DNA of 47,941 bases from an uncultured Bacteroidales bacterium (GTDB taxonomy: Bacteria > Bacteroidota > Bacteroidia > Bacteroidales > UBA932), in contig CALURT010000019.1 of assembly GCA_944323245.1 (NCBI GenBank), forward strand, positions 1 through 47,941. Direction: 5' to 3'. The stretch's first letter is position 1; each line of letters opens with the position of its first letter. A model generated the notes under the pieces. The model searched no databases and was not told the origin of the DNA. It was given only the letters and a program-made list of their open reading frames with translations. The translations under genes were made by a program, and so were the position numbers. Below are positions 9,533 through 17,144 of this stretch, in pieces.

Positions 9533-10273
9533 TCACCGCTCTTTTGCCCAAAGGTAAAAGTCGGAGACAACTCTTTCATATTCTTCCGAATAAGCACCGT
9601 CTCTGTTCAGGATAAGCACGGCTTCCGACGGAGCGGGGCTTCTGTGCCTTGAAAACTCGGCGACAATCCTTGACGGAGCCTTTCTTTCCGTCGTGCGGAT
9701 TCGGACAATTCCTGAGAGATACAGGCCGTACATCGCAGCATGGCGGCGCAGGTCGGTTTCCGCTTCCGCCGGCAGAATCAACGACAGAATCCCGTCATCG
9801 GCAAGCGCAGTTGCGGAAAACCCGATTATATCCCTGTAGGACAATGTGTCCGAATGTCTTGCCGCCCGCCTCCTCGGCTCGGGAGCTTTCAGGACTTCGT
9901 CGAAATAAGGAGGATTGGAAAAAATATGGTCAAAACGAAGTTCCCCTCCCTCTCCTTCAGAATATTCCTGCAATGACACATGAATGGCGGAAAGGATGTC
10001 CGGCCATGGGGAATTGCGGAAGTTCCCGGCGGCCTCTTCCGCAGACAGCGCATCCGAATCTATCGCACGGATACTGACAAGGGCGCTGTGGCTTGCTCGA
10101 ATCCTCTGCGCAGCCATCAGGGCTATCGTGCCCGTTCCGGTCCCGATATCCAATGACAGTGCGTCCTCCGGCCGCACTGTCATCAGCGCCCCCAACAGGA
10201 CCCCGTCGGTATTCACCTTCATTGCGGACCTGTCGTTGGACACGGAAAATCGCTTGAATCTGAAAACACTCAT
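9533..10273 (-). CDS. trmN6: tRNA1(Val) (adenine-37-N6)-methyltransferase-like protein
   Basis: A 246-residue SAM-dependent N6-adenine methyltransferase. Residues 42-52 ([11 protein letters not shown]) are motif I and NPPY at 120-123 is the catalytic motif of N6-adenine methyltransferases. The N-terminal [25 protein letters not shown] region is characteristic of the YfiC/TrmN6 family, which methylates A37 of tRNA1(Val). It lies 23 bases after the LolD-like gene on the same strand, so the two may be co-transcribed. The tRNA target is family inference. Confidence 0.88.
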   Translation of the reverse strand: MSVFRFKRFSVSNDRSAMKVNTDGVLLGALMTVRPEDALSLDIGTGTGTIALMAAQRIRASHSALVSIRAIDSDALSAEEAAGNFRNSPWPDILSAIHVSLQEYSEGEGGELRFDHIFSNPPYFDEVLKAPEPRRRAARHSDTLSYRDIIGFSATALADDGILSLILPAEAETDLRRHAAMYGLYLSGIVRIRTTERKAPSRIVAEFSRHRSPAPSEAVLILNRDGAYSEEYERVVSDFYLWAKER

Positions 10274-10296
10274 CTTCTGAACGGCACGGCCAGCTG

Positions 10297-10956
10297 TTAC
10301 TCGAACATTCCGTCTTTCATGTGACAGGTCCGGTCACACATATCGGCGAGGTCCGGATCATGCGTCACTATTACTATGGTCTGGTCGAATTTTTCTCTGA
10401 GGGAGAAAAAGAGATTGTGCAGGTCGGCTTTGGTAGCGCTGTCGAGATTGCCGGAAGGCTCATCGGCAAAAAGCACTGCCGGCCTGTTTATCAGGGCCCT
10501 TGCTATAGCCACGCGCTGCTGCTCTCCGCCAGACAGCTCCGACGGCTTGTGCCCAGTCCGGCCCACGATGCCGAGTTCCGTCAGAAGCTCTATCGCTTCC
10601 GCCTTAGCCTCCCTCTCCGGCCTTTTGGCAATCAATGCCGGGATCATCACATTCTCAAGGGCGGTAAACTCCGGAAGCAGATGATGGGCCTGGAATACGA
10701 AACCTGTTTTCGTGTTTCTGAATACGGAAAGCAGTTTCGGGCTCAGCCGGAGAACATCTATCCCGTCTATAACCAACGTTCCGGCATCCGGAGTGGAAAG
10801 AGTCCCGAGAATCTGGAGAAGGGTGGACTTCCCTGCTCCGGAAGCTCCCATTATGGCCACGACTTCGGCCTTATTCACGGTAAAATCTATGCCTTTCAAC
10901 ACTTTAAGATTACCGTAAGACTTTTCTATCCCTTTCGCATCTATTATCGGTGTCAT
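10297..10956 (-). CDS. ABC transporter ATP-binding protein (LolD/MacB type)
   Basis: A 219-residue ATPase subunit with Walker [10 protein letters not shown] (37-45), signature LSGGEQQR (141-148), Walker B VLFADEP (about 161-167) and a downstream switch histidine in VIVTHD. Length, the [14 protein letters not shown]-loop region and the DEPSGNLD motif place it in the LolD/MacB/FtsE-like group of mechanotransmission transporters. In Bacteroidetes such an ATPase often works with separately encoded permeases in lipoprotein release. No permease gene is adjacent, so the partner is unknown. Confidence 0.88.
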   Translation of the reverse strand: MTPIIDAKGIEKSYGNLKVLKGIDFTVNKAEVVAIMGASGAGKSTLLQILGTLSTPDAGTLVIDGIDVLRLSPKLLSVFRNTKTGFVFQAHHLLPEFTALENVMIPALIAKRPEREAKAEAIELLTELGIVGRTGHKPSELSGGEQQRVAIARALINRPAVLFADEPSGNLDSATKADLHNLFFSLREKFDQTIVIVTHDPDLADMCDRTCHMKDGMFE

Positions 10957-10981
10957 TGTTTTTCAGAGCATGTTCAGAAGC

Positions 10982-11014
10982 CAAAGGTAAACATTTTTTC
11001 GAAAAATTTTGCAA
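10982..11014 (-). promoter_or_regulatory. promoter of the LolD-like gene
   Basis: Minus-strand TACCTTTG (10982-10989) matches TAnnTTTG and lies 26 bases before the ATG at 10956. A TTG at 11012-11014 is 22 bases upstream. That -33-like element overlaps the -33 of the divergent tRNA-Pro promoter. Confidence 0.55.
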
Positions 11015-11038
11015 TCCGGATTTTTCGGCGTATATTTG
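11007..11038 (+). promoter_or_regulatory. promoter of tRNA-Pro
   Basis: TTTTG (11007-11011), a 19-base spacer and TATATTTG (11031-11038) give a near-ideal match to TTTG-N19-TAnnTTTG. The tRNA starts 29 bases downstream. Confidence 0.8.
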
Positions 11039-11067
11039 CAGTCCGATTATTGAAATCGGGACATATT

Positions 11068-11141
11068 CGGGGTGTGGCGCAGTTGGCTAGCGCATCTGGT
11101 TTGGGACCAGAGGGTCCTGTGTTCGAGTCACAGTACCCCGA
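11068..11141 (+). tRNA. tRNA-Pro (anticodon TGG)
   Basis: The acceptor CGGGGTG pairs with TACCCCG (one G-U). The D-arm GCGC/GCGC region, the anticodon stem TCTGG/CCAGA with loop TTTGGGA (anticodon TGG) and the T-arm CTGTG-TTCGAGT-CACAG all fold normally. The discriminator is A and CCA is not encoded. It reads proline CCA and, with wobble, other CCN codons. Confidence 0.96.
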
Positions 11142-11142
11142 C

Positions 11143-11182
11143 AAAAGAGAAGGAGACCAAATTTTTGGCCTCCTTCTCTTTT
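11143..11182 (+). terminator. intrinsic terminator of tRNA-Pro
   Basis: A perfect 12-bp stem (AAAAGAGAAGGA, 11143-11154, with 11171-11182) is topped by CCAAA/TTTGG after a small internal mismatch. It ends in CTTTT. The first bases pair directly next to the tRNA 3' end. Confidence 0.85.
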
Positions 11183-11196
11183 ATGGAATCTTATCT

Positions 11197-11304
11197 GTCA
11201 TTCCGACCCGTGTTTCTGTCATTCCGACCGAGCGTAGCGAGTGGAGGAATCTGCGGCAGATCCTTCGACTCCGGACAGAGTCCTCCGCCCATGATGACAA
11301 AGAG
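11197..11304. repeat. REP-like palindromic repeat copy R1
   Basis: GTCATTCCGAC occurs twice (from 11198 and 11218). The second copy continues GAGCGTAGCGAGTGGAGGAATCTGC and is followed by an inverted GCAGATCC and a terminal ATGACA. It fills the gap between the convergent tRNA-Pro and transketolase genes. Related copies lie near 13855, 33094 and 47017. Confidence 0.75.
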
Positions 11305-13314
11305 TCACAGAAGTTTCCGGACCTGGTCATAGACGTTTTGGGCCGTAAATCCCAATTTCTCGTCTAAAACCTTGTATGGAGCGGAAAATCCGAACGAATT
11401 CAGCCCCCAGACTGTTCCCTGCGACCCGACCAGTCCTTCAAGCGTAACGGAAAGCCCGGCTGTAAGACCGAAAACCTTCACGTCCCGAGGAATCACACTC
11501 TCCTGATATTCCCTGCTCTGCGAACGGAACAGCCCCTCCGAAGGGACGGAAACGATTCTGACTTTCACTCCGTCGGCTTTCAGAAGTTCCGCCCCGGCCA
11601 CGAGTGTCGAAACCTCTGACCCGGAAGCGACAAGCACAACATCAGGATTTTCGTCAGAACCTGCCACGATATAAGCGCCTTTCCCGACAGAAGAATAATC
11701 ATTACCCTCCGGCAAGTCGGCGATATTCTGCCGGGAGAAGATAAGCGCAGTCGGCGTATGCGTATTTTCCATGGCGAGTTTCCACGCCTGAGTGGTCTCC
11801 AAGGCATCTGCAGGCCGCAGTACGAGCATGGAATTGCGTCCGGAATGATTTTTCAGCTTCTCCATGAGCCTGATCTGGGCTTCCTGCTCCACAGGCTCGT
11901 GCGTAGGCCCGTCTTCGCCGACCCGGAACGCATCGTGGGTCCAGATAAACTTGACAGGAGTTTCCATGAGCGCAGCCATCCTCACGGCCGGTTTCATATA
12001 ATCCGAGAACACGAAGAACGTACCGCACGCCGGTATCACGCCACCGTGCAATGCCATACCGATACAGCAGCATGCCATGGTGAGTTCCGAAACGCCTGCC
12101 TGCAGGAATGCGCCTGAAAAATCACCTTTGGAGAAAGCATGCGTCTTTTTCAGGAAACCGTCCGTCTTGTCCGAATTCGACAGGTCGGCGGAAGAAACCA
12201 CCATGTTTTCCACCTGCTCTGCAAGTGCCGAAAGGACCGTGGCCGAAGCCGCCCTTGTGGCCGTCCCGGATTTCTGTACGACGGCGTTCCAGTCCACCTG
12301 AGGCGCATCCCCGGAGAACCATTTCCGTTTTTTTTCGGCGAGAACAGGATTTGCCTCGGCCCATTCTTTTTCCTTAGCCTTCCTGTCTGCGACTATTCCC
12401 CTCAACTCCTGTTTCCTCGCCTCATATATTGCGGCAACTTCGGGAAATATCACGAACGGGTCTGCAGGGTCTCCGCCGAGATTCTTTATAGTATTGATGT
12501 AGGCATCGCCTCCGAGCGGGGCGCCGTGTGTGGCGCAACAGTTTTCATAATTGGAATTGTCCGCCTTGCGGGCGCCTTTGCCCATTATCGTATGTCCGAT
12601 AATAAGAGTCGGCTTGTCCGCCACTGCCTTGGCCGCATCCAAAGCCTTGCGGATGGCATTGACATCATTGCCGTCAATTTCAATGACTTCCCATCCCCAC
12701 GCTCTGTATTTCATGCCGACGTCTTCGCTTGTAACAGCCTCGGTGCCTGTAGACAACTGTATGTCATTGGAATCATAGAACATGATCAGATTGTCAAGTC
12801 CGAGATGCCCTGCAAGACGGCCTGCTCCCTGGGAAATCTCTTCCTGTATACCTCCGTCGGAAATATAGGCGTAAATGGTCTGTGACATCGTATCCCCGAG
12901 CCGTGCTTTCAGGAACTTGGCCGCCATGGCGGCTCCGACAGCGTATGTATGTCCCTGACCGAGAGGGCCGGAAGTATTCTCTATACCTCTGTCCACGTTG
13001 ACCTCGGGATGACCCGGGGTCGGACTTCCCCACTGACGGAACTCCTGCAGCTCGGCAAGAGAGAATTTCCCCGACAGGGCCAATACGGAATACAGCATCG
13101 GCGACATGTGTCCGGGATCCAAGAAAAACCTGTCTCGGGCCTCCCAACGCGGATCGTCAGGATCATACACGAGATACTCGGCAAACAGCACGTTTATAAA
13201 ATCCGCTCCTCCCATTGCTCCGCCCGGATGTCCGGACTTGGCTTTTTCCACCATTGACGCTGCCAGAATCCTGATATTGTCGGCAGCCCTAAGCATCAGT
13301 TTTTCCCCATTCAT
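11305..13314 (-). CDS. tkt: transketolase
   Basis: At 669 residues this is a full-length, thiamine-diphosphate-dependent transketolase of the pentose phosphate pathway, moving two-carbon units between ketoses and aldoses. Visible features are KSGHPGGAMGGAD (about 26-38), GPLGQGHTYAVGAAM, the TPP/Mg segment YISDGGIQEEISQ with downstream FYDSN (the family form is GDG-N; the SDGG variant appears at the first position), the central pyrimidine domain with THDAFRVGEDGPTHEPVEQ, and the C-terminal domain. It follows a thioredoxin-like gene by 15 bases on the same strand. Confidence 0.96.
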   Translation of the reverse strand: MNGEKLMLRAADNIRILAASMVEKAKSGHPGGAMGGADFINVLFAEYLVYDPDDPRWEARDRFFLDPGHMSPMLYSVLALSGKFSLAELQEFRQWGSPTPGHPEVNVDRGIENTSGPLGQGHTYAVGAAMAAKFLKARLGDTMSQTIYAYISDGGIQEEISQGAGRLAGHLGLDNLIMFYDSNDIQLSTGTEAVTSEDVGMKYRAWGWEVIEIDGNDVNAIRKALDAAKAVADKPTLIIGHTIMGKGARKADNSNYENCCATHGAPLGGDAYINTIKNLGGDPADPFVIFPEVAAIYEARKQELRGIVADRKAKEKEWAEANPVLAEKKRKWFSGDAPQVDWNAVVQKSGTATRAASATVLSALAEQVENMVVSSADLSNSDKTDGFLKKTHAFSKGDFSGAFLQAGVSELTMACCCIGMALHGGVIPACGTFFVFSDYMKPAVRMAALMETPVKFIWTHDAFRVGEDGPTHEPVEQEAQIRLMEKLKNHSGRNSMLVLRPADALETTQAWKLAMENTHTPTALIFSRQNIADLPEGNDYSSVGKGAYIVAGSDENPDVVLVASGSEVSTLVAGAELLKADGVKVRIVSVPSEGLFRSQSREYQESVIPRDVKVFGLTAGLSVTLEGLVGSQGTVWGLNSFGFSAPYKVLDEKLGFTAQNVYDQVRKLL

Positions 13315-13329
13315 GACTTATCAAGAGAT

Positions 13330-13752
13330 TTATTCGATTCCGCAATTGACTTTAACGGCTTCCTTGAGCGTTTCCTCGTCCATGAATCCTGTGATGAAGG
13401 CATGCGTCCCGTCAGCCTTGATGAAAAGAAGTGTAGGAATGCTCGAAATACCGTATGCGCCTGCCAATGCCGAAGCATTGTCCACGTTTACCTTGAGAAA
13501 CGAAACTTTCCCGACAAGGCCTTTGGCCACTGATTCCAGCACAGGGGCAAGCCTGCGACACGGAGGGCACCAGTCAGCATAAAAGTCCACGACAACAGGG
13601 CTGTCGCCCAGAAATTTCCAGCCGTCAGTTGAAAAATCCTCGACTTCGGCCTTGAATTCGGCCTCTGAAATGACCCTCACAGCCTTCTCCTGAGCGTTTC
13701 CGGCGCAGGCAAAAAGCAGCATGGCCGCTGCTATGACAAGCAATTTTTTCAT
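13330..13752 (-). CDS. exported thioredoxin-like protein
   Basis: A 140-residue protein with a signal peptide (1-20; FACAG could be read as a weak lipobox, or cleavage after AGNA) followed by a thioredoxin fold. The active site is WCPPC (61-65), with FYADWCPPCRRLAPVLESV and the cis-proline loop ISSIPTLLFIKADG. WCPPC differs from classical WCGPC and is common in periplasmic reductases. It likely reduces or isomerizes periplasmic disulfides. It is promoter-proximal to tkt, probably only by shared transcription. Confidence 0.9.
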   Translation of the reverse strand: MKKLLVIAAAMLLFACAGNAQEKAVRVISEAEFKAEVEDFSTDGWKFLGDSPVVVDFYADWCPPCRRLAPVLESVAKGLVGKVSFLKVNVDNASALAGAYGISSIPTLLFIKADGTHAFITGFMDEETLKEAVKVNCGIE

Positions 13753-13782
13753 TTTTCCTTCAATTAATCGATTTAACGCAGA

Positions 13783-13813
13783 CGAAGATATTTATAATTT
13801 TCCAATTTACAAA
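13783..13813 (-). promoter_or_regulatory. promoter of the thioredoxin-like/tkt pair
   Basis: On the minus strand TTTG (13810-13813), a 19-base spacer and TATCTTCG (13783-13790, one mismatch to TAnnTTTG) lie 30 bases before the ATG at 13752. Confidence 0.55.
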
Positions 13814-13854
13814 TTCCAAAGTCGTGTATTGCGGAAATATTAATTAATTTTACA

Positions 13855-13895
13855 TTGTCATTCTGAGCGAACGGAGTGAGCCGAAGAATCTGTTT
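13855..13895. repeat. REP-like repeat copy R2
   Basis: TTGTCATTCTGAGCGAACGGAG followed by GAGCCGAAGAATCTG is a degenerate copy of the repeat also seen near 11197. It lies directly upstream of ftcD and argues against the longer in-frame start at 13876, which would translate through the repeat. Confidence 0.65.
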
Positions 13896-13914
13896 CGCAG
13901 TCAAATTCAGACTC

Positions 13915-14853
13915 ATGGAAAGAATAATGGAATGCGTTCCCAATTTCAGCGAAGGCAGGGAACAATGGAAAATAGACGCAATCAAGGCCGCCGTCAGCGG
14001 ACCGGACGGAAGCGTGAAAATACTGCACACGGATACGGGATACGACGCCAACCGGACCGTGGTCACGTTTGCCGGGAGCCCTGAAGCAGTGGTGGAAGCG
14101 GCATTCCGAGGCGTCCGTAAGGCAGCGGAACTCATTGACATGCGCACACATACCGGGGAACACCCGCGTTCCGGTGCGACGGATGTCCTCCCGCTCGTAC
14201 CGGTCTCGGGCATTACGTTGGAGGAATGTGCGGAAATGGCGCGGGACCTCGCCCGCAGGATTTATTCGGAATTGGGAATCCCGTGCTATTGCTATGAAGC
14301 CGCAGCATTTACGCCGGAAAGGAAAAAATTGGAATACTGCCGGAAAGGAGAATACGAGGCCCTGCCGCAGAAAATAACCGACCCCGTGATGAAGCCGGAT
14401 TTCGGCCCGGAAACATATAATCCGACAGTGGCGAAGTCGGGAGCGACAAATGTCGGGGCACGTAATTTTCTGATAGCTGTCAACTTCAACATCGACACCG
14501 ATGACGCGGGGATTGCCGGGGAAATAGCAAAGGACGTGAGGGAAAGCGGGAGGCTCGTGACGATGCCTGACGGAAGCCGCCAAAGGATAAAAGGCCCGCT
14601 TAAAGGCTGCAAGGCCATCGGCTGGTATATGAAGGAATACGGCTGCGCCCAAGTCTCGATGAACATCACCGACATCGCAGCCACGCCATTGCGTGTGGCG
14701 TACGAGACCGTATGCCGTGCGGCCGCTGCCCGTGGAAGAAAAGTCACGGGAACGGAAATCATAGGACTCGTCCCGAAGCAATGCCTTGCCGACGCCGGAG
14801 ACCTGCAACTCATCATCCCTCCCGGTCGGGCCCTGCCTATACTATGTATATAA
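13915..14853 (+). CDS. ftcD: glutamate formimidoyltransferase, apparently C-terminally short
   Basis: A 312-residue protein of the FTCD N-domain family, which transfers the formimino group of formiminoglutamate (histidine breakdown) to tetrahydrofolate. Clear matches are ECVPNFSEGR, the central NRTVVTFAG, THTGEHPRSGATDVLPL with its catalytic His, KPDFGPETYNPTVAKSGAT, and KAIGWYMKEYGCAQVSMNITD. The start is the ATG giving MERIMECVPNF. After VTGTEIIGLVPKQCLADAGD the protein ends in a non-family tail of about 16 residues, whereas related proteins continue roughly 35-50 residues, as recalled from the family. A frameshift or truncation is possible. No other histidine-degradation gene is adjacent. 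Confidence 0.87.
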   Translation: MERIMECVPNFSEGREQWKIDAIKAAVSGPDGSVKILHTDTGYDANRTVVTFAGSPEAVVEAAFRGVRKAAELIDMRTHTGEHPRSGATDVLPLVPVSGITLEECAEMARDLARRIYSELGIPCYCYEAAAFTPERKKLEYCRKGEYEALPQKITDPVMKPDFGPETYNPTVAKSGATNVGARNFLIAVNFNIDTDDAGIAGEIAKDVRESGRLVTMPDGSRQRIKGPLKGCKAIGWYMKEYGCAQVSMNITDIAATPLRVAYETVCRAAAARGRKVTGTEIIGLVPKQCLADAGDLQLIIPPGRALPILCI

Positions 14854-14945
14854 TATAGAGCTGTCGCACGCCCCTCCTTTTCTCAAATTTTTGAAAGGAT
14901 TCGCCGCATCAGATTGCGATTTTAATAAAATTTCGAACGAAGAAG

Positions 14946-14976
14946 TTGATTTTTTGTTTTTATTGTAGTACTTTTG
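14946..14976 (+). promoter_or_regulatory. promoter of the phosphoesterase/SusCD locus
   Basis: TACTTTTG (14969-14976) matches TAnnTTTG. TTG at 14946-14948 lies 20 bases upstream as a possible -33 element. Predicted transcription from about 14983 leaves a leader of roughly 150 bases, A/C-rich with little structure, before the ATG at 15133. Confidence 0.6.
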
Positions 14977-14998
14977 CTAAATAATTTTGAGGAGAACC

Positions 14999-15028
14999 AT
15001 GTTTAACCGTATGCAACCAACCACATAA
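14999..15028 (+). CDS. putative 9-residue leader peptide
   Basis: A short frame MFNRMQPTT begins 8-9 bases after a GAGGAG sequence resembling a Shine-Dalgarno site, which is unusual in a Bacteroidetes context. It lies in the predicted leader of the PUL transcript, just after the start site. It may be chance, since such a frame is short and has no visible regulatory codons. It is listed for testing only. Confidence 0.25.
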   Translation: MFNRMQPTT

Positions 15029-15132
15029 GACCAAAACAGACTTACACACCGAAACCAATCTTTTACAACCATAAAGACAATACCGGGAGGCCAACGGACT
15101 TATCTGTCTCAACAACTAAACAAACACTGACA

Positions 15133-17091
15133 ATGACAAAGCTTAATGTACCCAAGAGGGGAGGGTGGTTACTCTCTTCCATCGCATGTATCATCTTCTC
15201 TTTTAGCATTTTCGGCTGCAACACCAATACAGCCTCCAGCGAACTTGTGGCTGTCCTGGACATTCCGGAAAATGTGACAGTCGATGCCGGGACCATGGAG
15301 ATTTCATTCCGTATTGTAGCAGGCATGGCTCCCGAACAGACCGACAAGCTTGTATTGGAAGGAAAAGAAGGCAACACGGAATGCGGCTTCAATTCGGTTA
15401 CGGACAGGTACGTCTATGCTACCCTTCCTTCGGGTTTCGTATCCGGCACATACAAAGTCTACGTCAGCCGGGGCGACCAGAAAAAATACATGGGAGAGAC
15501 TGTAATACTCATAGATTACAGTTCTTCCGACGACATTGAAATAGAAGACGGCCAAAACCTCTACGGAAAAGTGCTCTGCAACGGAGCGCCTGTGGAGAAT
15601 GTCGTCGTCTCCGATGGAGAGGAAGTGGTAAAGACTGACGCAGAAGGAGTTTACCGCATAACTTCAGCCAAGACGAACGGATATGTATTCATTTCCACTC
15701 CTTCAGGCTACACAGTAAACACAACAGGAATTCTGCCGAACTTCTACCGCACCCTCAACACCGATGCAGCCACACGCGAAAGGGTTGATTTCAACCTTGT
15801 GGAAGACCCGGAACAGGAGAATCACACGATTCTCGTCTTTGGAGACATGCACCTTGCCAACAGGTCAAACAACAAGGACCGGACGCAATTTTCAGCGTTC
15901 ACATCAGAAATAAATTCCTATCTCACTGCCAACGGAGGACGCAAGACATACGCCATAACCCTCGGCGACATGACGTGGGACCTCTATTGGTACACGAACA
16001 ACTACTGCTTCGCCGAGTATCTCAATGACATCAACGTAATCAAGGGGCTGACTGTATGGCACACCATAGGCAACCATGACCATGACATGAAGGCCGCCGG
16101 AGACCTCGACACTGTCGAAAAGTACAAGAACTCAATCGCTCCGACATACTACTCCTTCAATATCGGAAAAGTCCATTACATAATCTTGGACGACATACTG
16201 TGCACCAACGACGGCACAGGCAGCAGGACATACGACAACGCCGTCACGGAAGAGCAGATAGAGTGGCTCAAGAAAGACCTCTCATACGTCAGCACGGAAA
16301 CCCCGCTTGTAATAAGCATGCACGCTCCTCTATACACGTGGCTCGGACTATACAATCTGAAAAATTCTTCAGATATCGTAAATGCCGTATCGAAATATTC
16401 GGAGGTGCATTTCCTTACCGGACATACCCACAAGATGTACAACATAGACCGCCTTTCTTCCTCGAACATATTCGAGCATAATGCAGGGGCCGTATGCGCC
16501 ACATGGTGGTGGTCCGCAGCTCACACTCCTGGAGTACACATCGGACAGGACGGCGCACCGGGCGGCTATACGATCATGGACGTGGACGGGACAAACTTCA
16601 AATGGCAATACAAGGGTACAGGCACACCGGAAACCCATCAGTTCCGGACATACGACAGGAATCAGATAAGCATCACTGCCGACAAATACATTCCTGTCGC
16701 ACACGCCTCAAACAAAACGCGTTTCAACGATTATGCAGAGGACTGGGCAGCCGTAAGCAACTCCAACGAAGTCTATATCAACGTATGGAACTACGACCCG
16801 TCATGGAAAATCGAAGTCACCGAGAACGGACACTCCCTTGAAGTGACGAAGGTAGTAATAAAAGATCCTCTCCATCTTATTGCCTATACTGCACCTGCCA
16901 TGAACAACAGCAGCGAAAAGGACAACACTCCGACTTTCCTGACAACGAATGACAACGCCCACATGTTCAAGGTACAGGCCTCCGGTCCGGACACGACCTT
17001 GGAAATCAGGGTAACTGACCGCTTCGAAAACACCTATACCGAAACCATGACCAGGCCTAAGGCTTTCAATGCAGAACAATACAAGTTCTGA
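15133..17091 (+). CDS. calcineurin-like phosphoesterase lipoprotein
   Basis: The 652-residue protein has a lipobox ending at C29, then an N-terminal beta-rich region with a carboxypeptidase-regulatory-like segment (about 140-225), a metallophosphoesterase domain, and a C-terminal beta domain (about 520-640). Metal-binding motifs are all present: FGDMH (D238, H240), GDMTWD (D279), GNHDHD (N314, H315), MHAP (H397) and GHTH (H431, H433). Such enzymes hydrolyse phosphomono- or diesters. It is the first gene of the locus, upstream of susC, and is paralogous to the phosphoesterase half of the protein at 30797-33058 (shared NVWxYDPxW and TDRF/KDRF-GN regions). The substrate is unknown. Confidence 0.9.
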   Translation: MTKLNVPKRGGWLLSSIACIIFSFSIFGCNTNTASSELVAVLDIPENVTVDAGTMEISFRIVAGMAPEQTDKLVLEGKEGNTECGFNSVTDRYVYATLPSGFVSGTYKVYVSRGDQKKYMGETVILIDYSSSDDIEIEDGQNLYGKVLCNGAPVENVVVSDGEEVVKTDAEGVYRITSAKTNGYVFISTPSGYTVNTTGILPNFYRTLNTDAATRERVDFNLVEDPEQENHTILVFGDMHLANRSNNKDRTQFSAFTSEINSYLTANGGRKTYAITLGDMTWDLYWYTNNYCFAEYLNDINVIKGLTVWHTIGNHDHDMKAAGDLDTVEKYKNSIAPTYYSFNIGKVHYIILDDILCTNDGTGSRTYDNAVTEEQIEWLKKDLSYVSTETPLVISMHAPLYTWLGLYNLKNSSDIVNAVSKYSEVHFLTGHTHKMYNIDRLSSSNIFEHNAGAVCATWWWSAAHTPGVHIGQDGAPGGYTIMDVDGTNFKWQYKGTGTPETHQFRTYDRNQISITADKYIPVAHASNKTRFNDYAEDWAAVSNSNEVYINVWNYDPSWKIEVTENGHSLEVTKVVIKDPLHLIAYTAPAMNNSSEKDNTPTFLTTNDNAHMFKVQASGPDTTLEIRVTDRFENTYTETMTRPKAFNAEQYKF

Positions 17092-17144
17092 GAAGGCCCG
17101 GTACACCCGTAAAAGAATCCAACCAACAACTAAAATAACTTTCT

